Origin: Ectothiorhodospiraceae bacterium 2226
Lineage (GTDB): Bacteria > Pseudomonadota > Gammaproteobacteria > GCA-013348725
Reading direction: 5' to 3'
Length of the DNA stretch: 64,000 nucleotides
NCBI GenBank assembly: GCA_013348725.1
Contig: CP054689.1
Coordinates: 422,501-486,500 of the forward strand
This document shows, in pieces, positions 22,054 through 29,951 of the stretch. The translations under genes were made by a program, and so were the position numbers. Position 1 is the first letter of the stretch, and each line of letters begins with the position of its first letter. The notes under the pieces are model-generated. The model saw nothing but the letters and a program-made list of their open reading frames with translations. It did not search any database and was not told where the DNA came from.

Positions 22054-23874
22054 ATGGTCATCCCTTTCCGGCCGCTGCTGGCCGTCGCCTGTTCCCTAAC
22101 GGCCGCTGCGCCGACCAGCCTGTTTGCGCAGGCCGACGCCGATCCGTTTCCCATTCTCGTCACCGCCACGCGCACCGCGCAAACGGCGGACGAGGCGCTT
22201 GCTTCGGTGACGGTCATCACGCGCGATGACATCGAGCGCAGCCAAGCGCGCAGCGTGCCCGAGTTGCTGCGGCGACAACCGGGCGTCGACGTCGCTGCGC
22301 AAGGCGGCTTCGGCCAGCGCAGCAGCGTGTTCCTGCGCGGCACCAATGCAGGCCACGTACTGGTACTGGTCGACGGGGTGCGCCACGGCTCCGCGACCGC
22401 CGGCACGACGGCGTTCGAGAACATACCCATCGAACAGATCGAGCGCATCGAGATCGTGCGGGGCCCGCGCTCCAGCCTGTACGGCTCCGAGGCGATCGGC
22501 GGCGTGATTCAGATCTTCACGCGCGGCGGGCAGGGCGAGCGCGTCGCCAACGCCGAAGTCGGCTACGGTGAATACGGCACCTGGCGCGGCAGCGCCGGCG
22601 CCAGCGGCAGTGTCGGCAACAGCTACTGGGGCGTCCAACTCGGCACCGAGCGCAGCGACGGCTACGACGTGTTCGTGCCGCGCGAACCGGACGACGACGG
22701 TTACCGCAACGACTCCCTCAGCGCGCGCCTCGGCCACCGCTTCGCCGGCGGACACGAACTCGAACTGCACGGCCTGCGTGCCCAGGGGGAGACGGAGTTC
22801 GACGGTTGGGGGCCGGGGGCCGACAACCGCATGGAATTCGTGCAGCAGACGGCGGGCCTGCGCGGCAGCGTGCTCGCCGCCGATCACTGGGTGATCAAGG
22901 CCCAGCTTGGCGAGAGTCGCGACGAAGCGGATAGCTTCGCCGATCAGACCTACCACAGCACCTTCGACACCAAACGCCACTATGCCAGCGTCCAGAACGA
23001 CCTGAGCCTCGGTGCGGCGGCGCTCGTCAGTCTCGGCGTCGATTGGCATCGTGACCGGGTGGACAGCACCACGGCGTATGCCAAGACCTCGCGCCGCAAC
23101 ACCGGCGTATTCGTCCAGTATCAGGTGCGGGAGGCCGATCACGACCTCGGCTTCGGCGTGCGCCGAGACGACAACGAGCAGTTCGGGGTACACAGCACCT
23201 TCCACGTCGATTACGGCTATCGGATCACCGACGGCGTGCGCGTCCTCGCCAACTACGGCACCGCCTTCAAGGCGCCCACCTTCAACGACCTCTATTGGCC
23301 CGGATTCAGCAACCCGGATCTGGACCCCGAGACCTCGGAAAGCGTCGAGTTGGGGCTGCGCGGTATGCCTGCGTGGGGTCGCTGGGAGCTACGCGCCTTC
23401 CGCACCGAGGTCGACAACCTCATCGTCTATGATCCGATCGTGAACCAGCCGATGAACATCAACCGCGCTCGCATCGACGGCGTGGAAGTGGAGGCCGGCA
23501 CTCGCCTCGGCGCCTGGGATCTCGGCGCCGGCGCCAGCTTCCTGTCGCCGCGCGACCGTGACACGGGCGAGGTACTGCTCCGGCGCGCGCGCCAGAGCGC
23601 GGCGCTGCATGCGGACCGTTCGTTCGGCCGCACGACGGTTGGCACGACGGTCGAGGCGGTCGGCAGCCGCTACGACATCCATGCCGAGACTTTTGCTAGC
23701 ACACGCGTGTCGGGCTATGGCCTGGTGCACTTGCGCGCCGAGCACGCCCTGTCCAAGCGTTGGGCCCTGCGCGCCAAGGTCGACAACGTGCTCGACAAGG
23801 AGTACCAAACCGCGCACGGCTACCGCATGCCGGGGCGGCTCTGGTTCCTCTCGGTCGCGTACCGTATGCCCTAG
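22054..23874 (+). CDS. btuB: TonB-dependent vitamin B12 outer-membrane receptor
   Basis: 606 residues from the ATG at 22054 (AAGAGGAAG SD). The signal peptide ends near ...TSLFAQA. The TonB box is DPFPILVTATR, close to the mature N-terminus. The plug domain contains VTVITRDDIERSQ, VPELLRRQPGVDV and RIEIVRGPRSSLYGSEAIGG. A 22-strand barrel follows, ending in a TonB-dependent signature and an aromatic-rich end (GRLWFLSVAYRMP). The upstream cobalamin riboswitch and the adenosyltransferase downstream identify the ligand as a corrinoid. btuF is found separately at 31.5 kb, and btuCD are not in this window. Confidence 0.95.
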   Translation: MVIPFRPLLAVACSLTAAAPTSLFAQADADPFPILVTATRTAQTADEALASVTVITRDDIERSQARSVPELLRRQPGVDVAAQGGFGQRSSVFLRGTNAGHVLVLVDGVRHGSATAGTTAFENIPIEQIERIEIVRGPRSSLYGSEAIGGVIQIFTRGGQGERVANAEVGYGEYGTWRGSAGASGSVGNSYWGVQLGTERSDGYDVFVPREPDDDGYRNDSLSARLGHRFAGGHELELHGLRAQGETEFDGWGPGADNRMEFVQQTAGLRGSVLAADHWVIKAQLGESRDEADSFADQTYHSTFDTKRHYASVQNDLSLGAAALVSLGVDWHRDRVDSTTAYAKTSRRNTGVFVQYQVREADHDLGFGVRRDDNEQFGVHSTFHVDYGYRITDGVRVLANYGTAFKAPTFNDLYWPGFSNPDLDPETSESVELGLRGMPAWGRWELRAFRTEVDNLIVYDPIVNQPMNINRARIDGVEVEAGTRLGAWDLGAGASFLSPRDRDTGEVLLRRARQSAALHADRSFGRTTVGTTVEAVGSRYDIHAETFASTRVSGYGLVHLRAEHALSKRWALRAKVDNVLDKEYQTAHGYRMPGRLWFLSVAYRMP

Positions 23875-23876
23875 CC

Positions 23877-24689
23877 ATGAAGTCTCAGGCGGCGTCCAGC
23901 AGACATACCCGGGGATTGGTCGGCGCGGCCGCCCTCTCCGGCCTGCTGCACGCCGCCTTTCTGATCTGGCTCACCGAGCGCCTGCCGATGCCCAGCGAAG
24001 ACCCCGGCGCAACCGAATTGACCGTAGTCCTCGCACGCTCGGCGCCGCGACAGACGGCCGCCGCACATCCGCCCGCACTGGACGCGGTCCAACGCGAACA
24101 ACAGGCGCATGAACAGGCGCGCGCGCAACGCGAGCCGCCGGCCGAGGCGCAATCGGCGCCGCCGCCCAAGAGCCACCCACCGTCGCCGCCGCGCACCGCC
24201 GCGCCGGCCGAAGCGAAACCGACACCGACACCGACACCGACACCACGTGATGACGCCGAAGCGGCCGCCGCGCCGCCGCCCGCGGCCTCCGCAGCGCCCC
24301 GCCCGACGCCGCCCGCCGAACGTGCGATTGCGCCCCTTGCACCGCCGCCGCGGACGGCCCCCGTCCCGAACGAAGCGCAACTTGCGCACGCACGCGCCCG
24401 GCACCACGCCCTGCGCGAGGCGCGCACCGAACTCGCGCGCCACTTTCGTTACCCGCCCCTCGCCCAGCGCAACGGCTGGGAGGGCACCGTGGTGCTCGGC
24501 TTCCGAGTGAGTGAGGACGGCGCGATCGAGGAAATCGTCATTGCCCGCACCTCCGGCCACGGCCTGCTCGACCGCGCGGCACGCGACGCGCTGGCGCGCG
24601 TGGGCCGCCTGCACGGGTTCGCGGGGGCGCGCGGCGTCGGCGCACTGGATCTGGAACTGCCCGTGATTTACCGCCTGACGGAGAGCTGA
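23877..24689 (+). CDS. tonB: TonB-family energy-transducing protein
   Basis: 270 residues from the ATG at 23877, 2 bp after the btuB stop. It has a single N-terminal membrane anchor (VGAAALSGLLHAAFLIWL). A long Pro/Ala/Glu-rich periplasmic spacer of about 120 residues follows, partly encoded by the short repeat ccgaca. The C-terminal TonB domain is HFRYPPLAQRNGWEGTVVLG with VSEDGAIEEIVIARTSG. It transmits proton-motive force from ExbBD to the receptor. exbB and exbD are not adjacent. Its placement behind the riboswitch makes it a B12-dedicated TonB. Confidence 0.9.
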   Translation: MKSQAASSRHTRGLVGAAALSGLLHAAFLIWLTERLPMPSEDPGATELTVVLARSAPRQTAAAHPPALDAVQREQQAHEQARAQREPPAEAQSAPPPKSHPPSPPRTAAPAEAKPTPTPTPTPRDDAEAAAAPPPAASAAPRPTPPAERAIAPLAPPPRTAPVPNEAQLAHARARHHALREARTELARHFRYPPLAQRNGWEGTVVLGFRVSEDGAIEEIVIARTSGHGLLDRAARDALARVGRLHGFAGARGVGALDLELPVIYRLTES

Positions 24690-24693
24690 TGCG

Positions 24694-25248
24694 ATGGGTA
24701 ACCGCTTGACCAAGATCTACACCAAGACCGGCGACAACGGCACCACCGGCCTCGGCGACGGCACCCGCGTCGACAAGGATGACGCCCGCGTCGAGGCATT
24801 CGGCTGTGTGGACGAGTTGAACAGCGCGCTCGGCGTGGTGCTCGCCCACGAATTGCCCGAGACGGTCCACGAGGCGCTCACCACTGTGCAGCACGAGCTG
24901 TTCGATCTCGGCGGCGAACTCTGCATCCCCGGCCGCGTCGATCTCCAGGAGGCGCAGGTCGGCCGGCTCGAGCGCGTCCTCGATACCCTTAACGGGCCGC
25001 TGCCGCCCCTCAAGGAGTTCATCCTGCCCGGCGGCACCCCCGCCGCCAGCGCCTGCCACGTCGCGCGCGCCCTGTGCCGCCGCGCCGAACGGCGCTTGGT
25101 GACCCTGGCCAAAGCAACGACGATCAATCCCGCTTCCCTGCGCTACCTCAACCGCCTCTCCGACCTGCTGTTCGTGGTCGCGCGGCACCTGAACCGCACG
25201 GCCGGTGCGCCCGACGTACTGTGGCAGCCCGGCCGCCAGCGCGCGTGA
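24694..25248 (+). CDS. pduO: PduO-type cob(I)yrinic acid a,c-diamide / cobalamin adenosyltransferase
   Basis: 184 residues. It transfers the 5'-deoxyadenosyl group of ATP to cob(I)alamin. The ATP-binding N-terminus KIYTKTGDNGTTGLGDGTRV and the motif FGCVDELNSALG are typical. The C-terminal RYLNRLSDLLFVVARHLNR carries the conserved Arg/Asn residues. It starts 4 bp after tonB, so uptake and activation of B12 are co-regulated by the riboswitch. The gene is also called cobO or btuR in other families, but those are structurally unrelated; this is the EutT/PduO-like fold. Confidence 0.93.
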   Translation: MGNRLTKIYTKTGDNGTTGLGDGTRVDKDDARVEAFGCVDELNSALGVVLAHELPETVHEALTTVQHELFDLGGELCIPGRVDLQEAQVGRLERVLDTLNGPLPPLKEFILPGGTPAASACHVARALCRRAERRLVTLAKATTINPASLRYLNRLSDLLFVVARHLNRTAGAPDVLWQPGRQRA

Positions 25249-25339
25249 GGCAGCGCGCCTTCGGCCACACGCGCCGGCGGCGTTCGCACGCGTCGGGCGT
25301 CCTGGCGGCAATGGGAAACCGTAGATACTGTCTTCGCTT

Positions 25340-26299
25340 CTAACGCGCAAGTGCGATTTCAGGATCGAAGGGGCGGCCTGATTTAAGCACGCCGTAGGCG
25401 ATGTGCAGCAGCTTGCGCATGGCGGCACAAGCGATCGCCTTGCCGTTCTTGCCGTTGGCCTTCAGTCGCTCGCAGAAGGCGCGAATCACGGCGTTGTGGC
25501 GCCACGCCACCAAGGCCGGCATGTAGAGCACTTTGCGCAGCAGCGAGTCGCCGGTCTTGGAGAGCCGGGTGCGTCCTGTCCACTCCCCCGAGGTACGCAG
25601 CGCCGGGCTCAACCCGCTGTAAGCGGCTACCTGTTTGGCGTTCTCAAAGCGCGCGACGTCACCCAGCAACCCCAGCAGCGCGGCACTGGTGGCTTCCCCG
25701 ATGCCGGGGATGCTATGCAGCAGGTCGCGCCGCTGCCTTAGGTCGGGGTCGTTGTCGATGTGCCGGCGGATCTGCTCGCGCACCGCCTCGATCTGCGCCG
25801 CCAGGGTCGCCGACACCGCCTCCAGCGAGGGGCGTACCGCCGCCTCGGCCACCGCCAGTCGGTTGTGCTCCATTTGCTGCATCTCCAGCAGGCTATCCAG
25901 GCGACGCACCAAGGCTTGTAGCGCCCGTTCGTTCGGCGCGGGCGGCTGCCATAGGTTCAGCCTGTCGCGCTTCTCGTGACAGAAGCGCGCGATGAGCTTG
26001 GCGTCGCCCCGGTCGGTCTTGGAGCGGGCCAGCTCGCTCTTGGCATAGGCGGCGATGCGCGCCGGGTTGACCACGCTCAGGGGCACTTGGCGGTCGGCCA
26101 GGAACACCGCCAGCGCCTGGCCATACACGCCGGTGGCCTCCATGCAGACGTGCAGGTCGCTGAAGCCGTCCAGCCAACCTATCAGTGCCTCAAAGCCTTG
26201 TGGGGTGTTGGGAAAGGTCTTGGTCTTGTACTTGCCCTGGCGCAGAGCGGCCACGTCGAACTTACGCTTGGCGATATCGATACCGATGGCGGTCTTCAT
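25340..26299 (-). CDS. IS110-family transposase (DEDD recombinase)
   Basis: 319 residues from the ATG at 26299, which has AGGGGGAGAG upstream; the longer frame to 26362 runs into the bridge RNA. The N-terminal RuvC-like DEDD domain shows GIDIAKRKFDV, HVCMEATGVYGQAL and KTDRGDAKLIARF. The C-terminal Tnp_20 domain has LHSIPGIGEATSAALLGLLG, then YSGLSPALRTSGEWTGRTRL and the Ser-containing SKTGDSLLRKVLYMPALVA. Such enzymes use both a RuvC site and a serine, and are guided by an element-encoded RNA. The reading frame is intact, so the element may be active. Confidence 0.95.
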   Translation of the reverse strand: MKTAIGIDIAKRKFDVAALRQGKYKTKTFPNTPQGFEALIGWLDGFSDLHVCMEATGVYGQALAVFLADRQVPLSVVNPARIAAYAKSELARSKTDRGDAKLIARFCHEKRDRLNLWQPPAPNERALQALVRRLDSLLEMQQMEHNRLAVAEAAVRPSLEAVSATLAAQIEAVREQIRRHIDNDPDLRQRRDLLHSIPGIGEATSAALLGLLGDVARFENAKQVAAYSGLSPALRTSGEWTGRTRLSKTGDSLLRKVLYMPALVAWRHNAVIRAFCERLKANGKNGKAIACAAMRKLLHIAYGVLKSGRPFDPEIALAR

Positions 26300-26319
26300 C
26301 TCTCCCCCTGACGAAAGCA

Positions 26320-26490
26320 ACCTGATCATGGGGCTCGATCTGTCCCGTTCAGCCTTATCCATGCAGGCTCACACCCACGGGCGGGCCTAAGATACTGTAC
26401 GTACTTGAGAACAGAAGAGGCGGCGGGGTGGGCTATCTACGTAACAGGCTGCCAGCCTAAGGGCGCAAACGTCCTGTCCCCGCCGCTGCC
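26320..26490 (-). ncRNA. IS110 bridge RNA with matched target and donor guides
   Basis: In the left end, before the transposase, the minus strand folds into two stem-internal-loop structures. Loop 1 is closed by GCGGCGGGG (26486-26478) and CCCCGCCGC (26428-26420), with an inner AGGCT-GGC-AGCCT hairpin. Its 5' side has TTTGCGCCCTTA (26469-26458), matching the left flank TTGCGCC-CT. Its 3' side has TACGTAGATA (26443-26434), complementary to the right flank CT-ACG. Loop 2 has ACAGTATCTTA (26398-26388), equal to the donor junction ACAGTAT-CT-TA, and ATAAG (26358-26354), complementary to CT-TAT. The exact 5' and 3' ends are estimates. Confidence 0.75.
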
Positions 26491-26543
26491 CGATGATCAG
26501 TCGGGAATTCTTCCACCGACCGGCGGAAGAATCTAGATATAAG

Positions 26544-26570
26544 GGCGCAATAAGCGCAGCGCATTGCGCC
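26544..26570. repeat. REP-like palindrome at the IS110 target
   Basis: GGCGCAAT and ATTGCGCC form a perfect 8-bp stem, with an 11-bp centre that contains GCGC twice. It abuts the core dinucleotide of the IS110 element. The left target guide of the bridge RNA reads into this palindrome. IS110-group elements are known to prefer palindromic repeats in some hosts. Confidence 0.6.
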
Positions 26571-26641
26571 AGGGGCGTCCCGCCCCCCCCCGAGCGGCCC
26601 GAGGCGTCCCCAGCCCAACTGCTCGCCCGCAAGCCCCGCCC

Positions 26642-27772
26642 TCACGCGCCTGCGTCTGGCCCGTTCCGCGCGTTGCGCCGGTTGCGCATCAGCGGCGCCG
26701 GAAGGTCGACCGCCACGGCGGCGCGGCGCACGGTCTCCTGCAGCCGGGCGTGATGGGGCGACTTGTCGCACGCCGGGTCGGCCGCACGCGCCTCACCGGC
26801 GATGAGCTGGGCTTGGCAGCGGCAACCGCCGAAGCACGTGCCCCGCTCCTCGCAGGCCGCGCAAGGAGCCTGCATCCAGTCCTCGCCGCGAAAGGCGGCA
26901 AAGGCGGGCGAATCCCGCCAGATCCACTCGAGGGAATGCCGGCGCACGTTGGGCAGGTTGAGGCCCGGCAGCCCGGCGGCGGCGTGGCAGGGCAAGGCGG
27001 TGCCGTCGGGGGCGACGCCCAGGAACACCTGCCCCCAACCGTTCATGCATGGCTTGGGTCGCCCTTCAAAGTAGTCGGGCACCACGAAGTAGATGCGCAT
27101 GCGCCGCCCGATGCGCGCGCGCACCTCCGCCACCACCGCCTCGGCCCGCGCCAGCTGCTCACGCGTGGGCAGGAGCCAGTGGCGGTTGCGATAGGCCCAG
27201 CCGTGGTATTGGGCATTGGCCAGTTCGACATAATCGGCGCCGAGTTCCAGCGCCAGCTCCAGGATTTCCCGCACCCGGTCGAGGTTGTGCCGGTGGAGGA
27301 CGACGTTGAGCACCATGGGATAGCCCGCCGCCTTCACCGCGCGCGCGGTGGCGAGCTTGCCGGCGAAACTCGACGTACCCGCCAGGCGGTCGTTCAGTAC
27401 CGGCTCGTCCGCCTGGAAGCTCACCTGCACGTGGTCGAGCCCCGCGGCCCGCAGTGCGGCGAGGCGCGCCGCGTCGAGCCCGAAACCCGAGGTTAGCAGG
27501 TTGGTGTAGTAGCCGAGCGCCCGCGCCGCCGCGACGATCTCCTCGAGGTCGCGGCGCACCAGGGGCTCGCCGCCGGACAACCCGAGTTGCGCGGCCCCGA
27601 GGCGCCGCGCCTCGCCCAGCACGCGGACCCATTCCGCCGTCGACAGCTCCGTGTCGCGCGCGGCGAGCGCCAGCGGGTTGGAGCAATACGGACATTGCAG
27701 CGGACAGCTATGCGTCAGCTCCGCGAGCAGCCACAGGGGCCGGGGCGCGGCGCGCGCGACGGGAGTCTTCAT
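26642..27772 (-). CDS. pqqE: PQQ precursor peptide radical SAM synthase
   Basis: 376 residues from the ATG at 27772. PqqE forms the Glu-Tyr carbon crosslink in PqqA. The radical SAM cluster motif CPLQCPYCSNPL (CxxxCxxC) is near residue 23. The GGEP-type SAM segment LGLSGGEPLVRRDL follows. A C-terminal SPASM domain with auxiliary Fe-S cysteines is seen in KPCMNGWGQVFLGVAP, LPCHAA and CAACEERGTCFGGCRCQ. It is the last gene of the operon and ends before the IS110 target. A GC hairpin separates it from pqqA. Confidence 0.95.
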   Translation of the reverse strand: MKTPVARAAPRPLWLLAELTHSCPLQCPYCSNPLALAARDTELSTAEWVRVLGEARRLGAAQLGLSGGEPLVRRDLEEIVAAARALGYYTNLLTSGFGLDAARLAALRAAGLDHVQVSFQADEPVLNDRLAGTSSFAGKLATARAVKAAGYPMVLNVVLHRHNLDRVREILELALELGADYVELANAQYHGWAYRNRHWLLPTREQLARAEAVVAEVRARIGRRMRIYFVVPDYFEGRPKPCMNGWGQVFLGVAPDGTALPCHAAAGLPGLNLPNVRRHSLEWIWRDSPAFAAFRGEDWMQAPCAACEERGTCFGGCRCQAQLIAGEARAADPACDKSPHHARLQETVRRAAVAVDLPAPLMRNRRNARNGPDAGA

Positions 27773-27787
27773 AGGACCGGCACAGCC

Positions 27788-27814
27788 GGCGGGCGGGCGG
27801 CGCCCCCGCCCGCC
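27788..27814 (-). terminator. Attenuator-like hairpin between pqqA and pqqE
   Basis: A 9-bp stem GGCGGGCGG/CCGCCCGCC with a 9-nt loop lies in the 53-bp pqqA-pqqE gap. No U-run follows. It could protect or end most pqqA transcripts, raising PqqA over PqqE, as is known for pqqA in other bacteria. Confidence 0.45.
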
Positions 27815-27825
27815 TTCCGACCGCC

Positions 27826-27903
27826 TCAGCGGACCTTCACGTAGAGGTTGATCTCGAAGCCGTAACGCAGGTTCTCGAACTTCGGTCTGGACCATCGCTT
27901 CAT
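27826..27903 (-). CDS. pqqA: PQQ precursor peptide PqqA
   Basis: 25 residues, starting MKRWSRPKFENLRYGFEINL. The conserved Glu-x-x-x-Tyr pair (E17 and Y21, in FEINLY) supplies all atoms of PQQ. The size and the pattern RxGFEVxxY of the family fit. A strong SD (GGAGGA) lies 8 bases before the ATG. Unusually, it lies between pqqD and pqqE instead of at the head of the operon, and its 82-bp upstream gap is large enough for its own promoter; a GGGCG/CGCCC hairpin is visible there. Confidence 0.93.
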   Translation of the reverse strand: MKRWSRPKFENLRYGFEINLYVKVR

Positions 27904-27985
27904 CACTAGGCTCCTCCGGTTGAATGAAAGCCGTTCGGGCGCCGGCGCGCCCGGACGTCCTGCATGCGTGTATCGAACGCTTGTA

Positions 27986-28261
27986 TCAACAAGGCTGCAG
28001 CCAACCCTCCTCGACGGCTGCCGCCACGAGTTCCTGGACGTCGGGGGCGAGGCCGGTCTCCCCGTACGTCCGCTCCAGATCGTCGATGACGGCTGCAAGC
28101 GGGGTTTCTCCGTCGCAGCGGCGCACGGTCTCGGCCGCACTGTCATTCAATACCACCATGCCCTCAGGATAGAGGATCACCCAGGTCTGCTGGGCCTCCT
28201 CCCATTGCAGCCGGTGCCCCGGCGCGAGCCCATAGCGCGCCTGAGTCTCGACAGCGCTCAT
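27986..28261 (-). CDS. pqqD: PqqA-binding peptide chaperone PqqD
   Basis: 91 residues from the ATG at 28261, overlapping the pqqC stop by 4 bp (ATGA). PqqD is a RiPP recognition element that presents PqqA to PqqE. The winged-helix pattern is visible: [20 protein letters not shown], then [20 protein letters not shown], then DDLERTYGE and the C-terminal helix. It is a stand-alone PqqD, not fused to PqqC. The 82 bp after it precede pqqA. Confidence 0.95.
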   Translation of the reverse strand: MSAVETQARYGLAPGHRLQWEEAQQTWVILYPEGMVVLNDSAAETVRRCDGETPLAAVIDDLERTYGETGLAPDVQELVAAAVEEGWLQPC

Positions 28262-28986
28262 GTCCCCTCCGGAATGCCGGCGTAGGGCGGCATGTCGAGC
28301 ACGTAGGCGAGATACAGGGCGTCGAGCAGGGACCACAGCACGTCGAGCTTGAGGTCGAGGGCGGCCAACACCCGGCGCTGGCGCTCGGCGCTGTCGGCCC
28401 ACTCCAGGGTCAGCGCCAGCCCGTGGTCGAGGTCGCGGGCGGCCTCGCCGATGCGGCGCTGGAAATAGCCGAGCCCGGCCGGGTCGATCCAGGGATAGTC
28501 GCGCGGCCAGTTGTCGAGGCGCTGGCGGTGAATCTCGGGCGCGAACAGCTCGCTCAGGGACGCGGCCACGCCCTCGTGCCACTCGGCGTCGCGCACGAAG
28601 CGCACGTAGGCATCGACCGCGAAGCGCACGCCCGGCAGCACCCCCGCCATGGACCACAGGTCCTCGCGCTGCAGGCCGCAGGCCTCGCCGAGCCGCATCC
28701 AGGCCTCGATGCCGCCCGCGTCGCCGTCGCTACCGTCCTGGGCCAGGATGCGGTGCACCCAGCGGCGGCGGGTCTCACGGTCGGGGCAGTTGGCGAGCAG
28801 CGCGGCGTCCTTGCGCGGGATGTTGACCTGGTAGTAGAAGCGGTTGGCCACCCAGGCGCGGATCTGCTGCGGCGTGAGCTCGCCCGCCGCCATCATCCGG
28901 TGGTAGGGATGGTGGATGTGGTAGCGGCGGCCCCGCGCGCGCAGCGCCGCCTCGAATTCCTGTCTGGTCCTGGCCGCTTCCTGCAT
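28258..28986 (-). CDS. pqqC: Pyrroloquinoline-quinone synthase
   Basis: 242 residues, typical. PqqC is a cofactorless oxidase that performs the last ring closure and eight-electron oxidation of AHQQ to PQQ. The characteristic helical segments are [40 protein letters not shown] and [20 protein letters not shown]. The active-site His/Tyr/Arg residues in these motifs are present. It starts 10 bp after pqqB. Confidence 0.95.
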   Translation of the reverse strand: MQEAARTRQEFEAALRARGRRYHIHHPYHRMMAAGELTPQQIRAWVANRFYYQVNIPRKDAALLANCPDRETRRRWVHRILAQDGSDGDAGGIEAWMRLGEACGLQREDLWSMAGVLPGVRFAVDAYVRFVRDAEWHEGVAASLSELFAPEIHRQRLDNWPRDYPWIDPAGLGYFQRRIGEAARDLDHGLALTLEWADSAERQRRVLAALDLKLDVLWSLLDALYLAYVLDMPPYAGIPEGT

Positions 28987-28996
28987 GCCGTCCCCT

Positions 28997-29914
28997 CTAC
29001 AGATCGAGTTCCATCCCGTCGTAGGCGACCTCGATGCCCGCGGCCGCCAGCTGCCCCCGCTCGGGCCCGTCCTCCGCCAGCACGGGGTTGGTGTTGTTGA
29101 TGTGGATCAGCACCTTGCGCGGCCCGTCCAGCCGCTCCAGGACCTCCAGCATGCCGCCAGGGCCGCTCTGCGGTAGGTGTCCCATGGCCGTTGCGCGGCG
29201 CGCGCCGACTCCGCGGCGCTCGAGCTCGTCGTCGCTCCAGCAGGTGCCGTCCACCAGCAGAGCCGACGCCCGGGCCATCTCGGCCTCCAGGCGCGCATCC
29301 ACCTCGGCGAGCCCCGGCGCGTAGAACAGGCTGCGCCCGCTCGCCGCGTCGCGCACGCTCAGCGCGATGTTGTCCCCGGCGTGGGGGTCGTCGCGGTGCG
29401 GCGAGTAAGGCGGCGCCTTGCCCGCCACCGGGACGGCGGCGAACTCGAGTCCGTCCAGCCCCGGAATACGAAAGCCTGTGCCGTCGACCGCGAGCTCGTG
29501 CCAGCGCACCCCGCAGTAGTGCTCCAGCACCTTCAGGATCGGCAGCCCGGTGGTGAGGTCCTGGTGCACCGCCCGAGTGCACCACACGGCCAGCGGCCGG
29601 TCGTGCTCGCGCAGCATCAGCAGGCCGGCCGCGTGATCGATCTGGGCATCCACCAGCAGCACCGCGCGGATGCCGGTGTCGCGCCGCGCTGCGCCCGGCT
29701 GCAGGGCGGGCGTGGCCAGTATCTGGGCGCGGATGTCCGGCGAGGCATTCACCAGCAGCCAGCCGCGCCCGTCGCCGCTCACCGCGATGGACGACTGGGT
29801 GCGGGCGCGCGCCTGCAGCCGCCCCGCGCGCAGCCCGGCGCAGTTGTCGCAGTTGCAGTTCCACTGAGGGAAGCCGCCGCCCGCAGCCGAGCCCAGCACG
29901 CGCACCTTCAGCAT
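28997..29914 (-). CDS. pqqB: PQQ biosynthesis metallohydrolase-fold protein PqqB
   Basis: 305 residues from the ATG at 29914 ([20 protein letters not shown]), the standard start. It is a metallo-beta-lactamase-fold non-haem iron hydroxylase that hydroxylates the crosslinked Glu-Tyr. The Cys motif NCNCDNC near residue 18 and the [23 protein letters not shown] and HINNTNPVL segments are family markers. The variant metal site (DAQIDH instead of HxHxDH) is normal for PqqB. It follows a PQQ-dependent dehydrogenase gene by 37 bp. Confidence 0.95.
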   Translation of the reverse strand: MLKVRVLGSAAGGGFPQWNCNCDNCAGLRAGRLQARARTQSSIAVSGDGRGWLLVNASPDIRAQILATPALQPGAARRDTGIRAVLLVDAQIDHAAGLLMLREHDRPLAVWCTRAVHQDLTTGLPILKVLEHYCGVRWHELAVDGTGFRIPGLDGLEFAAVPVAGKAPPYSPHRDDPHAGDNIALSVRDAASGRSLFYAPGLAEVDARLEAEMARASALLVDGTCWSDDELERRGVGARRATAMGHLPQSGPGGMLEVLERLDGPRKVLIHINNTNPVLAEDGPERGQLAAAGIEVAYDGMELDL

Positions 29915-29951
29915 GCCGTCACCGGGCCCGGGGCTCGGCGGCCTAGCGCGC

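Larger units (their letters stand above)
25325..26541 (-). mobile_element. IS110-family insertion sequence (1,217 bp, between CT cores)
   Basis: A transposase gene is flanked by 15 bp of right end and about 242 bp of non-coding left end, the layout of the IS110 group. Boundaries were set by the bridge-RNA guide match, not by inverted repeats, which this family lacks. In element orientation the flanks read GCGCTTATTGCGCC-CT at the left and CT-ACGGTTTCCC at the right, so the empty site would be TTGCGCC-CT-ACGGTTT. It sits between convergent pduO and pqqE, beside a palindrome. Confidence 0.8.

Noticed and set aside
26388-26398. Direct repeat AGATACTGT at 25323 and 26390 as IS110 target-site duplication or element ends
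   Set aside because: It would leave only about 90 bp of left end. The copy at 26388-26398 fits better as the left donor guide of the bridge RNA, and the flank-guide matches put the ends at 25325/26541.
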